This document shows, piece after piece, positions 1 through 14,307 of a stretch of DNA of 30,584 nt. This DNA comes from Acephala macrosclerotiorum (taxonomy: Eukaryota; Ascomycota; Leotiomycetes; Helotiales; Mollisiaceae): assembly GCA_014904845.1 (NCBI GenBank), contig MU119672.1:1-30584 (forward strand), read 5' to 3'. Each line of letters opens with the position of its first letter. The first letter of the stretch is position 1. A model generated the notes under the pieces. The model searched no databases. It was not told the DNA's origin and saw only the letters and a program-made list of their open reading frames with translations. Both the position numbers and the translations under genes were made by a program.

Positions 1-1616
1 AATTTAATTTTTATATATTTAATAATTTTTTTAAATAAATAATTATAATTAAAAATAGTATTTAAATAAAAATTTTATATTTATTTTTTTAATATAATTA
101 AAAACGCTTTTTTATATTTATATTAAAATAATAAACTCGAAATAATTTTATTTTTTCGTCGAAAAAATTATAAATTATTTTTTTATATTTATTATTATTA
201 TTAAAATAAATTTTTTTTAAATTATTAAATTTTTTAATTATTTAATTTTTTAATATTCGTTTTTTTATTTCTATTTAAAATTTTAAATTTTTTTTTTTAT
301 ATCGTATTATTAATATTCGTTATAAATTTTTTATTATAAATAATTAATTTTTTGAAATTTATAATCGTTTTATTATATATTAAAAAATTGAAAAATTTAT
401 TATTATAATAAATTTAATATTATATTTATTTAAAAATTTACTCGTAATATTAATTTTTTATTATTTTTTTTTCGAATAAATAATTTCTTTTTTAATATTA
501 ATATTTTAAATCGATTTATTTTATAATAAATCGTAATATTACGTTTATTTTTTATTTTAATAAAGTTTTTAATAATATTTTTAAATCTTTAAAATAACGA
601 TTTTAAAAATATATATATTTTATTTTTATTTTAAAATACTTTTTATTATAATTTTTAATTTATATTTAAAATTTTAAAAAATATTTTTTCGTTTTTTTGA
701 ATTAAATTTAATTATCGAATAATAAATATTTTTTATTTGAATTTTTATTATATATTCAATTTAAATTATAATTTTTATAATTTATTTAAAATAATTGAAT
801 TTAATTATAATTAATTCTTTAAATTAAATCGAGAATTAAATTTTTTTTTTTTTTTATTATTATATTTTTATATTTAATTAAATTATATATTATTATTGTT
901 TTTAAATAAAAATTCCAATTTATTCGTTTAATTGTTTACGTAATATATAAACGTTATTCTCTTTAAAATAATTTTTTAAACAAATAATAATATTATTAAT
1001 AATTATTTTAAAATATATTATTTTTTAATTTTTAAAATTGTTGATATAAAAATTTTATAAAATATTATTTTTATACTCGAATTTTTTAAATATTTCGAGT
1101 TTATATAAAATAAATTCATTTATAATAAATTTATTTAAATTTAATTTTTTGAAATCGATTTATTATTTATATTTATTTTTATTATAATAAAAACTTTTTT
1201 TTTATTATATATTTATTTAAATTAAAATAAATATATATAATTTTTTGTATTCGTCGTTAAATAATAAAAAAATATTTAAAAAAAATAAATCGTTTTTCGA
1301 ATAATTTTTATTTTTATTTTAAATATTAAATTTTATTATTTTAAAATATCGATTTATATTCGATAAATTTATTTATTTGTATGTAAAATATAAATAAAAA
1401 TTCAAATTAATCGTAATTTAAATACGTTTTAAATAGTGTAAAAATTCGATATTTTTAGAAAAAAATATAATATATAACGTTTTTTATTATTTTAATTATC
1501 GATTTAAAAAAAATGAAATTTTTATAATCGATTTTTTTATCGTATATAATAAATACAAATTAAAAAAAGTGCAATTAAAATTTCGATAATTGTTTTTTTA
1601 AATTTTTAATATTGTA

Positions 1617-1740
1617 CGTAAAAATTTTTAAATATTAAAAAAAATATAAAACGTAAAATTTTTAAATATTGAAAAAATTGCATTTTTTTATATAAAACTT
1701 TTTTAGTATTTTTTCGTAAAATTTTTCAAATATTGAAAAA
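1617..1740 (+). repeat. Three imperfect copies of a 24-26 bp motif
   Basis: Copies start at 1617, 1652 and 1715, each reading roughly CGTAAAATTTTTAAATATT followed by an A-rich tail. The spacing (35 and 63 bp) is irregular, so this is a small local duplication, not a regular array. The third copy has a C (TTTTTCAAATATT) where the others have A, and the tails differ by G or A, so some changes are transitions. No function is evident. Confidence 0.5.
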
Positions 1741-3378
1741 AAATTAAATATACATTTTTAAATTTTAAAAAAGTATATATATTTTTATATAAAAATTTCT
1801 TTTAATTTAAATTCTACTGTTTTGTATTTAATTAGTAAAATTAAATATTAATTAATATTAATAATATTAAAATATTCAAATATATTAATATATTACGTTT
1901 AATTATTATAATTTTTATATATTAAATATAAAAATTATTAATTGTTTAAAAAACTAAATTTAAAATCGAGAGTATTAATATACTTTCAAATTTTACACTA
2001 GTTTTCTTTAATTAAAATACGTAATAAATACGTATATATATTTCGATAAAATATTAAATTTATAATTAAATAAAATATATAATTATTTTTATTTAACGTA
2101 AATAAAATTTTATTAAAATAAACGTTTAATTATTATTTATTTTAAAAACAAATTTATATAAATATTATAATATATTAAAATAATAATAAATATTTTAATT
2201 AAAAAATTTATTTCGAATTTGAAAAAATTTATTTTTAAAATTTTTAATTATTAATATTCGATATTAAATATAAAAAATATATACAAAAAAAAAAAATTAA
2301 AATAATACAAATTAAATCAATACATTTTTATATAAATTTAAATTTAAAACGTAATTTTTTAATTAATAATTTATAAACGTTTTATTTTTATTTCAAAAAA
2401 AAATTAATTTTAAAATTTTTTATAAATTTTTAAAAATATAATACAATATTTTATTATTTAAATATTTTAATTAAAAATAATAATAATAGAAATTAAAATA
2501 ATATTAAAAATTTTTATAATTTATAAAAAATATAAAATTAAAATATTATTAAATCATTTTTTTATTTAATAAAAAACTGTAAAATTTAATTAAAAATTTA
2601 ATTCATTTATAAAATATCGAATTTTGTTATCAAATAAAAATCAATTATAAAAAATATAATTTTTCTACGAAATTATAAAACGATATTTAATATATAATAA
2701 ATTAAAAACTTTATTAATTTTATTTTTATTTATTTATTTATTTTTTTTACTTTTATAAATTATTTTTAACGTTTATTTTATTAATAATTTTTATTATTAT
2801 TATTTTTATATTATTTAAAATAATCGTAATAATATTAATTATAAATATTTTTATTATTATTTTTTATAAAAAGTTTTTTATTATATTTAATTTATTTATT
2901 ACTATTTATATTTAAACTTTTGTAAATTTATTTAATATAAATATTAATATAAATATTGAAAAACTATTATTAATTTTTTAAATATATTTTATTTTTATAT
3001 TTTTTAAAATTTTATCGAATTTCGTTTTTATTTTTTATAATATTAAAAAATATTTTTATGAATTGATTTTCGTTTATATATATTTATAATATTAAATTTT
3101 ATACAAATTATTAATTCGTAATTTATTTTTATATTATACAAAATATTTATAATTTTAATATTTTTTTTAAATATTATTATAATACGTTTTTTTTTATATA
3201 TTAAAATAATTTAATAAAATAGTATTTATTTTTTTAAATTTATATTTTTATTTTTATATATTAATAATTAATTATAATTCGATATTTATTTTTAATAATA
3301 AATATTAATTACAAATATTTAATATTAATAAAATTATTTATATTTAATATTTGTATTAATAATTTAATTATTAATAAA

Positions 3379-3509
3379 ATATTAATTTTTTTTATTATTA
3401 TTAATAATATATTAATATTTGTTTTAATAATTACTAATAATATATTAATTTTTTTTTTATTATTATTAATAATATATTAATATTTATTTTTTTAATAATC
3501 GTTAATAAT
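3379..3509 (+). repeat. Tandem duplication, about 65 bp unit, two copies
   Basis: Two adjacent copies (about 3379-3442 and 3442-3509) share a T run, then ATTATTATTAATAATATATT, then AATATTTG or AATATTTA, then a TTTTAATAAT end. Copies differ by T-run length and a few single bases, including G versus A. The sequence is simple, so part of the similarity could be chance. Confidence 0.5.
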
Positions 3510-5141
3510 TAGATTCTATTTTTATTTTTTATTTTTTAACGTTTTAATATAATTTTATTTTTTTTAATACGATTTAATATAAATAATATTTAATTTAAAA
3601 AATAATAATTATTTATAAATTTTATTAAATTTATTTACTATTTTCAATATTTTATTAATAGAATTTTCTTTTGTAAATTTTTAAATAAAATATTTTATAT
3701 TAATTTTTCAATTATATATACGAATTTTAAATACGAAAAATTAATAATATATTAATATTTTAAATTACAATTTATTTTATTTTGTATTTTAATTTATTTA
3801 TTTACGTTTTATAAATTTTTAATTATATTTAAACTTTTGAACTTAATAAAAAATAATAATATTTATTATATAATTTTTTTTAAATTATTTAAATTTTATT
3901 ATTTAAAAATAAAAATTCAAATAAAAAATTATTTTTTAAAATAAAAAAATCGTTTTTATTATTTCAATTTTAAATTATATTTAAATTTTTTTTTTTAATA
4001 TTTATAATTATTATAATCGCGAAAATTTTTATTTTTGATTAATAAAAAATTATAATACATTAAAATTAATTTATTTTAATAATTATATTTTAAAATTTTT
4101 TTATAAACTTTCGAATATAAAAATAAAAATTATTTTTAAAAAATTATAAAAATTTTTATTTTATTTTCATTTGTAAAAAATTTTATCGAATTGAAATTTA
4201 TAAATAATTTTAAACGAATTTTTTCATTTTTTATTTTTTGTAATTTTTTTAAAGTTTATATTTATAATTATTATTATAAATTAAAATAAAAAAATTTATT
4301 TTTATTTTTATTTTTATCGTTAATAAATAATTTTAATATTAATATTATCGTCGATAATATAATATTATTTGTAAATAAATTTATATTAATTAATAAAATA
4401 TTTATTTATTAAAAAATTTTTTTTTTTTAATATTAAAATTTCTTTTAATAAAATTAATTTATAACGAATTATCGTTAAACGAAATAAATTATTTTTATTT
4501 AATAATTTAATATTTTTAATTATTATTATTTTTCGATTATTATACGTTTATTTAAAAAAGATTTTTAAAAAAATATATTAAAATCGAATTTTTTATTTAT
4601 TTTATATATTAAATTATATAAATCGAATTAAAAATTTATATATTTTTTTAAAGTTTTTTATATTTAAATATTAATAAAAAATTTAAATATAATTTTAAAT
4701 CGAAATAATTAATTTAATCGATTTTATTTATATAATATTATAAAAACTTTTTTTAAAAGAAAATTTGAAAACATTTCTCGATTATTTAAAATAAAAATAT
4801 ATATTTTTATATATATTCAAATTAAAATTTTTTTTTTTTTTTATTATTACTTTTAAAATATTTTTATTTTTTTTATTAATATTTGTTTTATTTTGAATTT
4901 AACGTATTATTTTATTATTAATTTATATTATTAAAATATATTTTTTAAAAAAACTTTTTTTTTCAAATAATTTTTCATTAATTAAATTAATATTTGTATT
5001 TGAAATCGTAATTATTATTCAAATTCAAATAAATAATTTTTTTAAAATTGAAATAATTAATTTTTTTAATTTAAAAAAATAATATTACAATTAAATTATT
5101 TAATTATATTTATTACGAATATTAAATCTAATAATTTATTT

Positions 5142-5256
5142 ATTTAATTATATAATTATACTTTGTTTAATTTTTTTATTATAATTTTTAAATTTATTAT
5201 TTTAAAAATTTAATTATATAATTATATTTTATTTATTTTTTTTAATATAATTTTTA
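5142..5256 (+). repeat. Direct repeat, 49 bp, offset 66 bp
   Basis: Bases 5142-5190 align without gaps to 5208-5256 with four mismatches by hand count. The first 19 bases are identical. Two mismatches are transitions (C versus T at 5161/5227, G versus A at 5165/5231), as expected if one copy was mutated further by RIP; the other two are A/T changes. It is probably a relic of a tandem duplication. Confidence 0.55.
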
Positions 5257-7300
5257 TTTTTATAATTTTAATATTAAATATAAATTTAATTAATATTTTT
5301 TAAAATTTATTAAATAATATTTAAAATTTATTTATATTTTTAAATATTATAATATTAAATTAATAAATAATAAAAAAAACTTATTTTATATTATATTTTT
5401 AAATTTTAAATTTTTTTATTTTTTTTTAAAAATATATAATATTATTATAAAAAAATTGAAAATATAAAAAATAATTTATAATTATAATTAAATATAAATA
5501 TAAATTTATAAATTATTATTAAATAATAAAAAAATTTAAATAATTTAAATTATATTATTTTTTATTTTAATAAATTTATTCGTTATAATTATTTTAATTT
5601 ACGTAAAAAATCGTTTAACGTTTTATATATATTAAAAAAATAATTATTATTTTCATTTTTTAATTATTTGTTTATTTTTTCGCGTTATTAAACTAATAAT
5701 ATTTAATATACTTTTTTTAAAATAATCGTAAATTTAAAAATTATTTTAAAAATATTTATATTTATTCTAATTATAATATTAAATTATAAATAAAAATTAT
5801 TTTTAATAATTTAAAAATATAAATAAAAAAAACGTAATAAAATTTATAATTAATAAATATTATTTTTATATTAAAATTTTATAAATTCGAAATATATTTT
5901 ATATTTTTTTAATCGTTTTTTAAAAAATATAAATTATAATAATTTTATTTTTAATATTTTTTTTAATAAAAATAAAAATTATTTTATCGATTTTTTAATA
6001 AATAAATTAAATAAATTTTAATATATATAATAATAAAAATATTTTAAAAATTTAATTTTTGAAAATTTTTAATTAAAATAATATATTATACGATATCGAA
6101 AGAAATTTATTCGTACGATATATTTTTTATATAAAATTAAAACAATTATAAATATAATTAAATAAATACTCAAACGATATTTTAAAAAAAAAATTATTAT
6201 TAATCGTATTTAATTCGTATTTTAACGAATTCAAAAAAATTAAATACAATATTTAATAATATTTTATAAATTTATAAATATTTTAATATTTAAAAATATT
6301 TTATATTAAAATAATAATATAAATAATAAATTACTTTTTTATTTTATTTGTTTATTTTTTTAATTTTATTTGATTTAATATTATTTTAATATTTACTAAA
6401 AATCTATTAATAATTCGTTTTAAATATTTCGTTTATTTTATAAATTTATCGATATAAAATTTAACGTTTTTCAAAAATTTAAATATTTAATTAAAATTTA
6501 AAATAATATAAAATATTCGAATTAATATTTTTTTTTTTTTTCGAAATTAGTATTTAAATATATTAATATTATATTTTTCGAAATATTTAAAAAATATTTA
6601 TTTTATAAATTGATTTTTTATCGCAATTTTTAATTTGTAAATTTTTATTTTAAAAATATTAAAACGTTTATTTTTATCGACGTAAATTTATTATATTTAT
6701 AAAAATTGTATTATTAATTTTAATTTAAATTAAAATATTAAAATTGAAAATTTAAAATTATTAAAATTAAAAAATTTAATATTTTATTCAAATTTTATAC
6801 GATTTAATTAATTTATTCGTTAATTTAAAATAAATTATAAGTAAATAAATAAAAATACTTGAAATAAAATTAATTTTAAATAAAAAATCAATTATTATTT
6901 GTATTTTTTTATAAAGTTTATTAGAATTCAATTTAAAGTTCATATTGTAAAAACGTTAAATACATTAAAATATATTTTATTATATTAAAAATAAATATAT
7001 TTTTTGAATATTTTTATTACAAATTATACGTTTAATACTTTTATATATTTCGTATAATTAAATGTAATTTAAACGAATTAAAATAATAAAATAAATTCGA
7101 ATTATTTAAATATTAATAATATAAACTATTTATAAAAAATTATATTATTTATTAAATTAATTATATAATTATAATTAAATTTAATTTTATTTTAAATATT
7201 TTATTTTATATCGCGAAAATAATCGTTTTTTAAAAGTTTTTATTTTTAATACGAAATTTATTTTAATTTAACTTTTTGTTTTTTTAATTACTATTAATAA

Positions 7301-7316
7301 TATTACTCGAGTAATA
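7301..7316. repeat. Perfect 16-bp palindrome centred on CTCGAG
   Basis: TATTACTCGAGTAATA is its own reverse complement. In DNA this poor in G and C, a palindrome with two CpT/ApG steps kept on both strands is unusual. It could be a residual hairpin tip of a mobile element or chance. No neighbouring gene gives it a role. Confidence 0.5.
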
Positions 7317-8875
7317 ATCAATTCGTAATTAGTTTTTTAAACGATGAATTATAAATATAATTACAATTTTATATGTATAAATACTTTAAAAAAATAATTT
7401 TTATTTCGATTAATTTTTTTATAAATTAAATTATTCAAATAAAGTACTTATATATTAAATATCGTTAAAAATAATTAAACGTAAATTCAAAAATAAAAAT
7501 ATAAATAAAAAAATTATTTATTTTATAAAAAATTAAATAAATTTTTTATTTAATTTTATTATAAATAAAAATTGAAAAAAAAATTCTTATTTAAATAAAA
7601 ATTAAATATTTAAATATTTTTATTTCAAATTTATTTTAAAATACAAAATATATAATATACGATAAAAATATTTAATAAATAATTTCAATAGTTTAAATCG
7701 ATCGATATTAATAATACAATACGAATAATTTTACGAATATATAAATTTTATTATAAAATATTCAAATGATTATTAATAAATAAAAAAAATAATTTATTTT
7801 ATATATTACGTATAAAAAATAAAAAAAATACAATTTTTTAATATATAAAACGAAAAAATTAATATATTTTATTCGTATGATTGAATTCGATTTTATTTAT
7901 TTATATAATTAACTTTTATTTTTTTAATTTATATATTATTATATTTAAATACAATTTAATTTTATTTTTACAATTAAATATATTTGAAATTTTATAATAT
8001 TTTTTTATAAATTTAAACTTTTTAATAATACGTACAAAATAAATTAAATATATTATATAATCGAATATTTATAATTTAATTATTTTAATATAAATATAAA
8101 TATCGTATTTTAAAATAGATTTTAATATAATTATATTTAATAATATAATAAAAACTTTTAATACGATATTATTATAAAATTAAAATTATAAAACGATTTT
8201 TTAAAATAATTTTATTTAAATTTTAATACTTAAAATTCGTTTTTATAATAAAAATTAATTTATTACGATTATTAAAAAAACTATTAAAAAAAACAAAATT
8301 TAAATATTTAAATTTAATAAAATTAATTTATTAATATAAATATCGAAATTATTAATATTTATATAATAATAATTTATTAATTTATAAAAATTTATCGATA
8401 ATCGTTTTAATTAAAAATAGTAATTTATTATATTTTTTAAAAAAAATTTAAAAATAAACAAAAAATTCAATATAAATACGTAAAAATATATAGATTTTTA
8501 TAAATTTAATATATATATTTTTTTTCGAATTTTAAATTATTTTTACGAAATATCGATTTTTACGTAAATATTTTAACAAATTACAAAAACTGATTAATAT
8601 TTATAAAATTACTATTATAAAATATAAATAATAAATTAATTAAAACGAATAAAAAATACTCGAAATTTTTAATATTAAAACTTTATAATTTAAAAATAAA
8701 ATTCGATAATTCGAAAACGAAAAAAAAATATATATAAACAAATAAAAAAATATATTAATAAATATTATTAATCCAATTTTTATAATTAATTATAAATTTA
8801 TTAAAATAAAATTTAATAAAAATAAATTAAATAAAATATTTTAAAAATATAATTTAATAAATCAAATAATTATAA

Positions 8876-8899
8876 ATATATATATATATATATATATAT
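8876..8899. repeat. (AT)12 microsatellite
   Basis: An uninterrupted alternating AT run of about 24 bases lies in AT-rich DNA. This is simple slippage sequence and a likely length polymorphism. Confidence 0.85.
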
Positions 8900-9285
8900 T
8901 AATTAATATTATTTATATTAAAAATAATAAAAATATTTAATTAAAAAAAAAAAATTAAAAATAATAATACGATTATTATAATTACGAAAATTATAAAAAT
9001 AAATAAATAAAAAATATAATAAAAATTTTAAATAAATATTATTTTTAAAAAAAAAAAATTGAAAATAAATATAAAATATTAATAAATAAAACTTAATATT
9101 AAAAACAATATTATTTTAAAAACGAAATATTATATTAAACGAATTATATAAATATATTTTAAAATTAATATAAATAATATAAATTTTATTAAATTTATTA
9201 TTCAATTAAAAATATTTAAATTAAATTTTATTATAAATAAAATATATAAATTTTTATATTATAAAAAAACAAAAAATATTTTTTT

Positions 9286-9350
9286 GTTTTTCTAGGATTA
9301 CAAAATACTAGATTTCTTATATTTAAAACTTGATTACGTGCAATAGTATT
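9286..9350. other. Short patch of less-mutated sequence
   Basis: About 15 of 65 bases are G or C (roughly 23 percent), several times the local level. The patch includes CTAGGATTAC, CTAGATTTC and ACGTGCAATAG, with GG, TG and GC steps that are otherwise almost missing. It is flanked on both sides by fully AT-rich DNA. It also sits near the point where the left flank changes from keeping some CpA to keeping almost only CpG. It may be a late insertion or a join between two elements; no gene or binding site is recognised. Confidence 0.55.
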
Positions 9351-11061
9351 AATTTAAATACGAATTAATAATATTATTTTATTATAGTATTCGAAATTAT
9401 AATTAATTAATAATTAATATTTAATATAATTTTTTAAAAAACTTTAAACGAATATCGATTTTTAAACGTAAATATTAAATTTTTATTAAATTATTATAAT
9501 AATAATAAATTAAACGTATTTTTTTTTCGTAATAATATAACGTATAAATTAATTATTTAAAGTAATTATTATTTAAATATTATTAATTTTTTCAAATTCG
9601 ATAAAATATATTTTATTTACGTTTTTTATTTTTACATTTATTAATAATTAATCGATTTTTTCGATTTTATTATTTTTCGAGAAATTTTTTAAATTTTCGT
9701 ATTTAATAATAAATTATTATAACGTTATAATTAATAATAAATTAATCGTATTATTAAAATTTAAAATATATTTATTATCGTTTTTTTATTATATATTTTA
9801 TTAATTAATAATTTAATTTATTACGAATATAATATTTTTTTAATAAAGTTTTTTTAATAATTATAATTTGTATAATAATAATTATTATTTTAAAATATTT
9901 TTTTATTTTTTTTATCGAGTCGAAAAAATCGAAAAATCGAAATTAATTTATATTTACGTATTTTATTACGTTTTTCGTATATTCGATCGATTTAATTTTA
10001 ATTAATTTTATTATAATTTTTTTAATTTTTTTCAAAATTATAATTAAAATTATTATTATATTATTACGTTTTTTATAAACGCGTTATAATATCAATTGTA
10101 AATTATAATTTAATATAAACTTTTTCGAATATATTTACGAGTTTATAAAACGTAAAATTACATTTTTTAATACTTTAATAAATATTAATAATTTAATTTT
10201 AAAAATTATATTTTTTTAATTTTATAAATTATTTTATTAGTATATTAATTAATAAAATTATCGATTTAAAAATTAATTTAAAAATTAAATACTTTGAAAT
10301 TAAACGTTTAAAAATTGAAAATTTTATATTAATAAAAATAAATTATTTTAAAAAATAATATTCGTTTTACGAATAAATTTAATTCGAATATTATTTAAAT
10401 AATATTAAAAATAAAATTTCTTTTTTATTTAAACGTTTATTTTTTTTTTAATTTATTTATAATATTTTTTTTATTAATAATTTTTTTTAATTTTTTAATA
10501 ATTGATTATTTATTTTTAATAATATAAATTTTATAAATTTATAAAAAGTTTTTATATTTTCGAACGAGTTTTTTATTTATTAATATTAACGTTTTTTAAT
10601 AAATTTTTAAAAAAAAATTTTAAAATTTTTTAAAAAAAATTATTAATATATATTTTTTTTTATAAAATTTTATTATATATAAAATGTACTCGTTTATTTA
10701 TTTATTTTTTAATATCGTTTTTTATAAAATTGAATTTTTTTTTTATTTCGTTTTATTATATTTATATTTTAATTTTTTCGATTTTTCGATTATTTTAATT
10801 ATTATTTATATTTCGTTTAAATAAACGAAAAAATATAATTTTTAAAAATATTAAAATATTTTTATAATTTTCGATTAAATAATAAATATATAAATATTTT
10901 AAACGTTTTGTAAAATTTTACGAATATTTTATAAATAATTAATTTTATAAACGATTTAAAACGAATAAAAAAATAAATAAAACAAAAAATTAAACGTAAA
11001 AATTTTATATATTCGTAAAATAATATAATTATATAATTAATCGATTAATTTATAATTGTAA

Positions 11062-11099
11062 AAAATAAAAAAATTCGATTAAAATAAAAAAATTCGATT
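11062..11099 (+). repeat. Exact 19-bp tandem duplication
   Basis: AAAATAAAAAAATTCGATT is present twice back to back (11062-11080 and 11081-11099) with no mismatch. The identity implies the duplication is younger than most of the surrounding mutation. Confidence 0.7.
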
Positions 11100-12820
11100 A
11101 AAAAAAACAAATAAATAAATATCGTTTTAAATAAAATTTAAAATCAAATAACGTTTTTCGTCGAATATAAATAATTATTATTTTTTTCGAATTTATAAAC
11201 GATTTTATTTTATATAATAAATACAAATTTAAATTAATTTTTTAAAAATATAAATTTTTTTATAATTAATTTTTTTAAGTTTTTAAAAATCGAAAAAACG
11301 TTAAAATTTAATTTTTATAAAAAAAATAATAAAAAATTTTCGTAGTTTAATAATATTTAAAAAAATAATATTAATTTTTTTTAAGATTATTTTATATTAA
11401 AATTTATATTTCGTAATTTAATTTTTTTAAATAAATTTTTATTAATTCGTAATTATAAAATTTTTTAATATATTTTTATTTAAAGTATTTAAACGTTTAT
11501 TTAAATATTAAATATTTTTATAATTATATAATTTAATTTTTTTATATAATATTTTAAAAATTTTAAAATTTATATTTTTAATAATTTACGTCGAAAAATT
11601 AATAATAAAATAATTATTTTATATTTTAAATTATTTATAAATTAAAAAAAAATTTATAAATAATAAATTGATAATTATATTATTAATATAAATTTATTAA
11701 AATTAAATCGATAAAAAAAAAATTTTAAAATAAAAAATAAAAAAAATACTTTATATAAAATTTAATACTCGAATTAATTTCTCGAAAAAAAAATTTTATA
11801 TATTATTTAATATCGAATATTATTTTAAATTAAAAAAAATATTTATAATTTTTTAAATTTATTTTAATTTAAATTATTTTTCGAGATTTAAAATTAAATA
11901 TATTATCGATTTTAATATTTAATATTTCGATAATTATATTTTCGATATTATTAACAATATTCGATTAAAAATATTTATTTAATTTAAGAAAAAAAAAAAT
12001 AATAAAAATTTTAAACAATTATAAAAAAACGTAAATTATAAAAAAAAAAATCGAATTTTCGAAATTGTTAAAATTTTAATTATTAATAAATCGATTAAAA
12101 TATTTATTATATTATTAAAAATTAATAAAAAAAAAATTAATTTAAAAAAAAAAATAAAAAAAAAATTAAAAATTAAAAATTTATTAAATTTATATAATAA
12201 ATAATAACGTTATAATAATAATTTTAAAATTAATAAAAAAAAAATTAAAAAGTAAAATAAAAACTATTATATAATATAATAAATCGATTATAAATTTATA
12301 AAATAAACTCGATTACAATTAATATTAATTATTAATTAAACTTTCAATATTAAATAAATATTTAAAAATTTTCAAGTTTTTTTCAAATTAATAAAAATAA
12401 TTTCATATAAAAAAATCGAAATAAAAAAAAATATTTTAATCGAAATTATAAAATACAATTTATAATATTAATTCAATTTTTTTTAAATTAATAAATTTTT
12501 ATATTTGATTAATAAATATATATAAATATATATATTATAAAAAAATAATTAATAATAAATACGAATTTAAAATAAATTTTATTTTATTTTATAATTGTAT
12601 AATTTTCGAAAAAAAGTTTAAAAAGTTTTTTTTTAAAATTATATAATAAGAAAAATAATTTAAATTAATTAAATTTATTATAATAATTCGATATAAAAAA
12701 CTAGAATTTTAAAAAGTTTTTTTCTAATATAAAATTTTATAAAAAATACGTTTTTATTTTAAATATTAATAAATTTATTAATTTATTAATTTTACCGTTT
12801 AATAAAATTTAAATTATTAT

Positions 12821-12918
12821 TTTAATTTGAAACTTTTATAAAATATTCAAATTAAAAACTTTTAATTTAAAATTTTTATAAAATATTCAAATTAAAAACT
12901 TTTAATTTAAAATTTAAA
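12821..12918 (+). repeat. Tandem repeat, 40-bp unit, about 2.4 copies
   Basis: Bases 12841-12875 and 12881-12915 are identical. A partial earlier copy, 12821-12840, matches 12861-12880 except for two positions: G at 12829 versus A, and C at 12833 versus T. Both differences are in the RIP direction, so the partial copy keeps the less-mutated state. The unit contains ATATTCAAATTAAAAACTTT. Confidence 0.75.
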
Positions 12919-12964
12919 ACTTAAAATAAAAATATATTATTAAAATCGAAAATTTTATAATCTT

Positions 12965-12984
12965 TCGTAAAAATGTTTTTACGA
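12965..12984. repeat. Short perfect hairpin, 9-bp arms, 2-base loop
   Basis: TCGTAAAAA and TTTTTACGA pair exactly around a TG loop. The T-run resembles a bacterial terminator, but nothing supports transcription here and the organism is a fungus. It is best read as a chance or element-derived palindrome. Confidence 0.45.
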
Positions 12985-14071
12985 GATTTACGAAATAAAA
13001 TATATATTAAATATTAAAAAAAAAACTTTATTCGTTAATTAATTCATTTATAAATCGACGAACGAATTTTTTTTTTCGATATAAAATTTTTTTTTATTTA
13101 AATACTAAATATTTAAAATAAAAACGTATTTAAAAAATTTTTATAATTATAATTTTAATTAAATATAATTATATTTTATTAATTTATATAATAATAAATT
13201 AATAAAATTATTTCAAATTTAAAAATAATTAATCGAATTTTAATTTATTTATAAACTTTATATTATTTAAATTAATTAATAAATTATAATTATAAATATA
13301 ATTATAATCGTAAAATTTTAACATTTTTTATTAAAATTATTATTTATTATTTTCAAATTATATAATAATAAAAGTTTTTAATAAATTAATTAAATTATTA
13401 TATTTAAATAAAATCGTTTATAATTAAAATAATTCGTATTACGTAAATAATACGTAATTTAATAAAAATTAATATTAGTTTTTAAAACGAATAATTAATA
13501 AATAAAAAAAACAAATAAATAAAATTTATTTTTAATATTATTATTATTTAAATATTTAAATTAAAAAAAAAATTAAAATTTTAAATTTATAAATTTTAAC
13601 GAATTTCGAAAATAATATTAACGAATTAATATTATTTTTAATATTTAATTATATAATTTTTATTTTCGAAATAAAAATTTTATATTTCGTATTTTGTTTT
13701 TTAAATAATTTAAATTAAAATAAATTAATAAATATATTAAAATTTAAAAAAAACTTTATATACGTTTAAATTATTTATTAATAATACGATATTTTTATTA
13801 TAATATAAATAAATAAAATTTAATTATTTATTTAAAATCAAATTTTAATTATTAAAAAAACTATTTAATATATAATTATTTTATTTAATTTATTATTAGT
13901 AAATTTTAATTTAATCGAAAATTTATTAATAATCGAATCGACGTATTATTTTTATTTAATTTAATTTTAATTTAAAACGTTATTTATTAAGTTTATTAAA
14001 TTACGATTAAATTGAAATCGTTTAATTAAATTAATTAAATAATAATTTATTTTTTTAAATTTTTTAAACGA

Positions 14072-14107
14072 GTTTTAAACGTTTTAAACGTTTTAAATAT
14101 TTTAAAT
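14072..14107. repeat. Four tandem 9-bp units decaying from GTTTTAAAC
   Basis: The units read GTTTTAAAC, GTTTTAAAC, GTTTTAAAT and ATTTTAAAT. The unit is close to self-complementary. The last two units differ from the first two only by C-to-T and G-to-A steps, a compact record of C-to-T mutation on both strands. The array lies about 400 bp outside the gene island. Confidence 0.65.
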
Positions 14108-14307
14108 ATATTAAAATTTAAATATTTAATAAATTTAAAATTAAATTATTTAAAATTTTATATATAGAATTTTTTATATTATAAAATTTAAATATATAAT
14201 TTTTAGTATTTTTTATTAAAATATATTAATATAATTTTAAATATTAATTCGATTAAAATTTCGAATTTTTTTTTAATATATATTTTATTTTACGAATTTT
14301 TTATTCA

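Noticed and set aside
12965..12984. Hairpin with T-run resembling a Rho-independent terminator
   Set aside because: The window is fungal and there is no transcription unit here; A/T hairpins arise easily in this composition.
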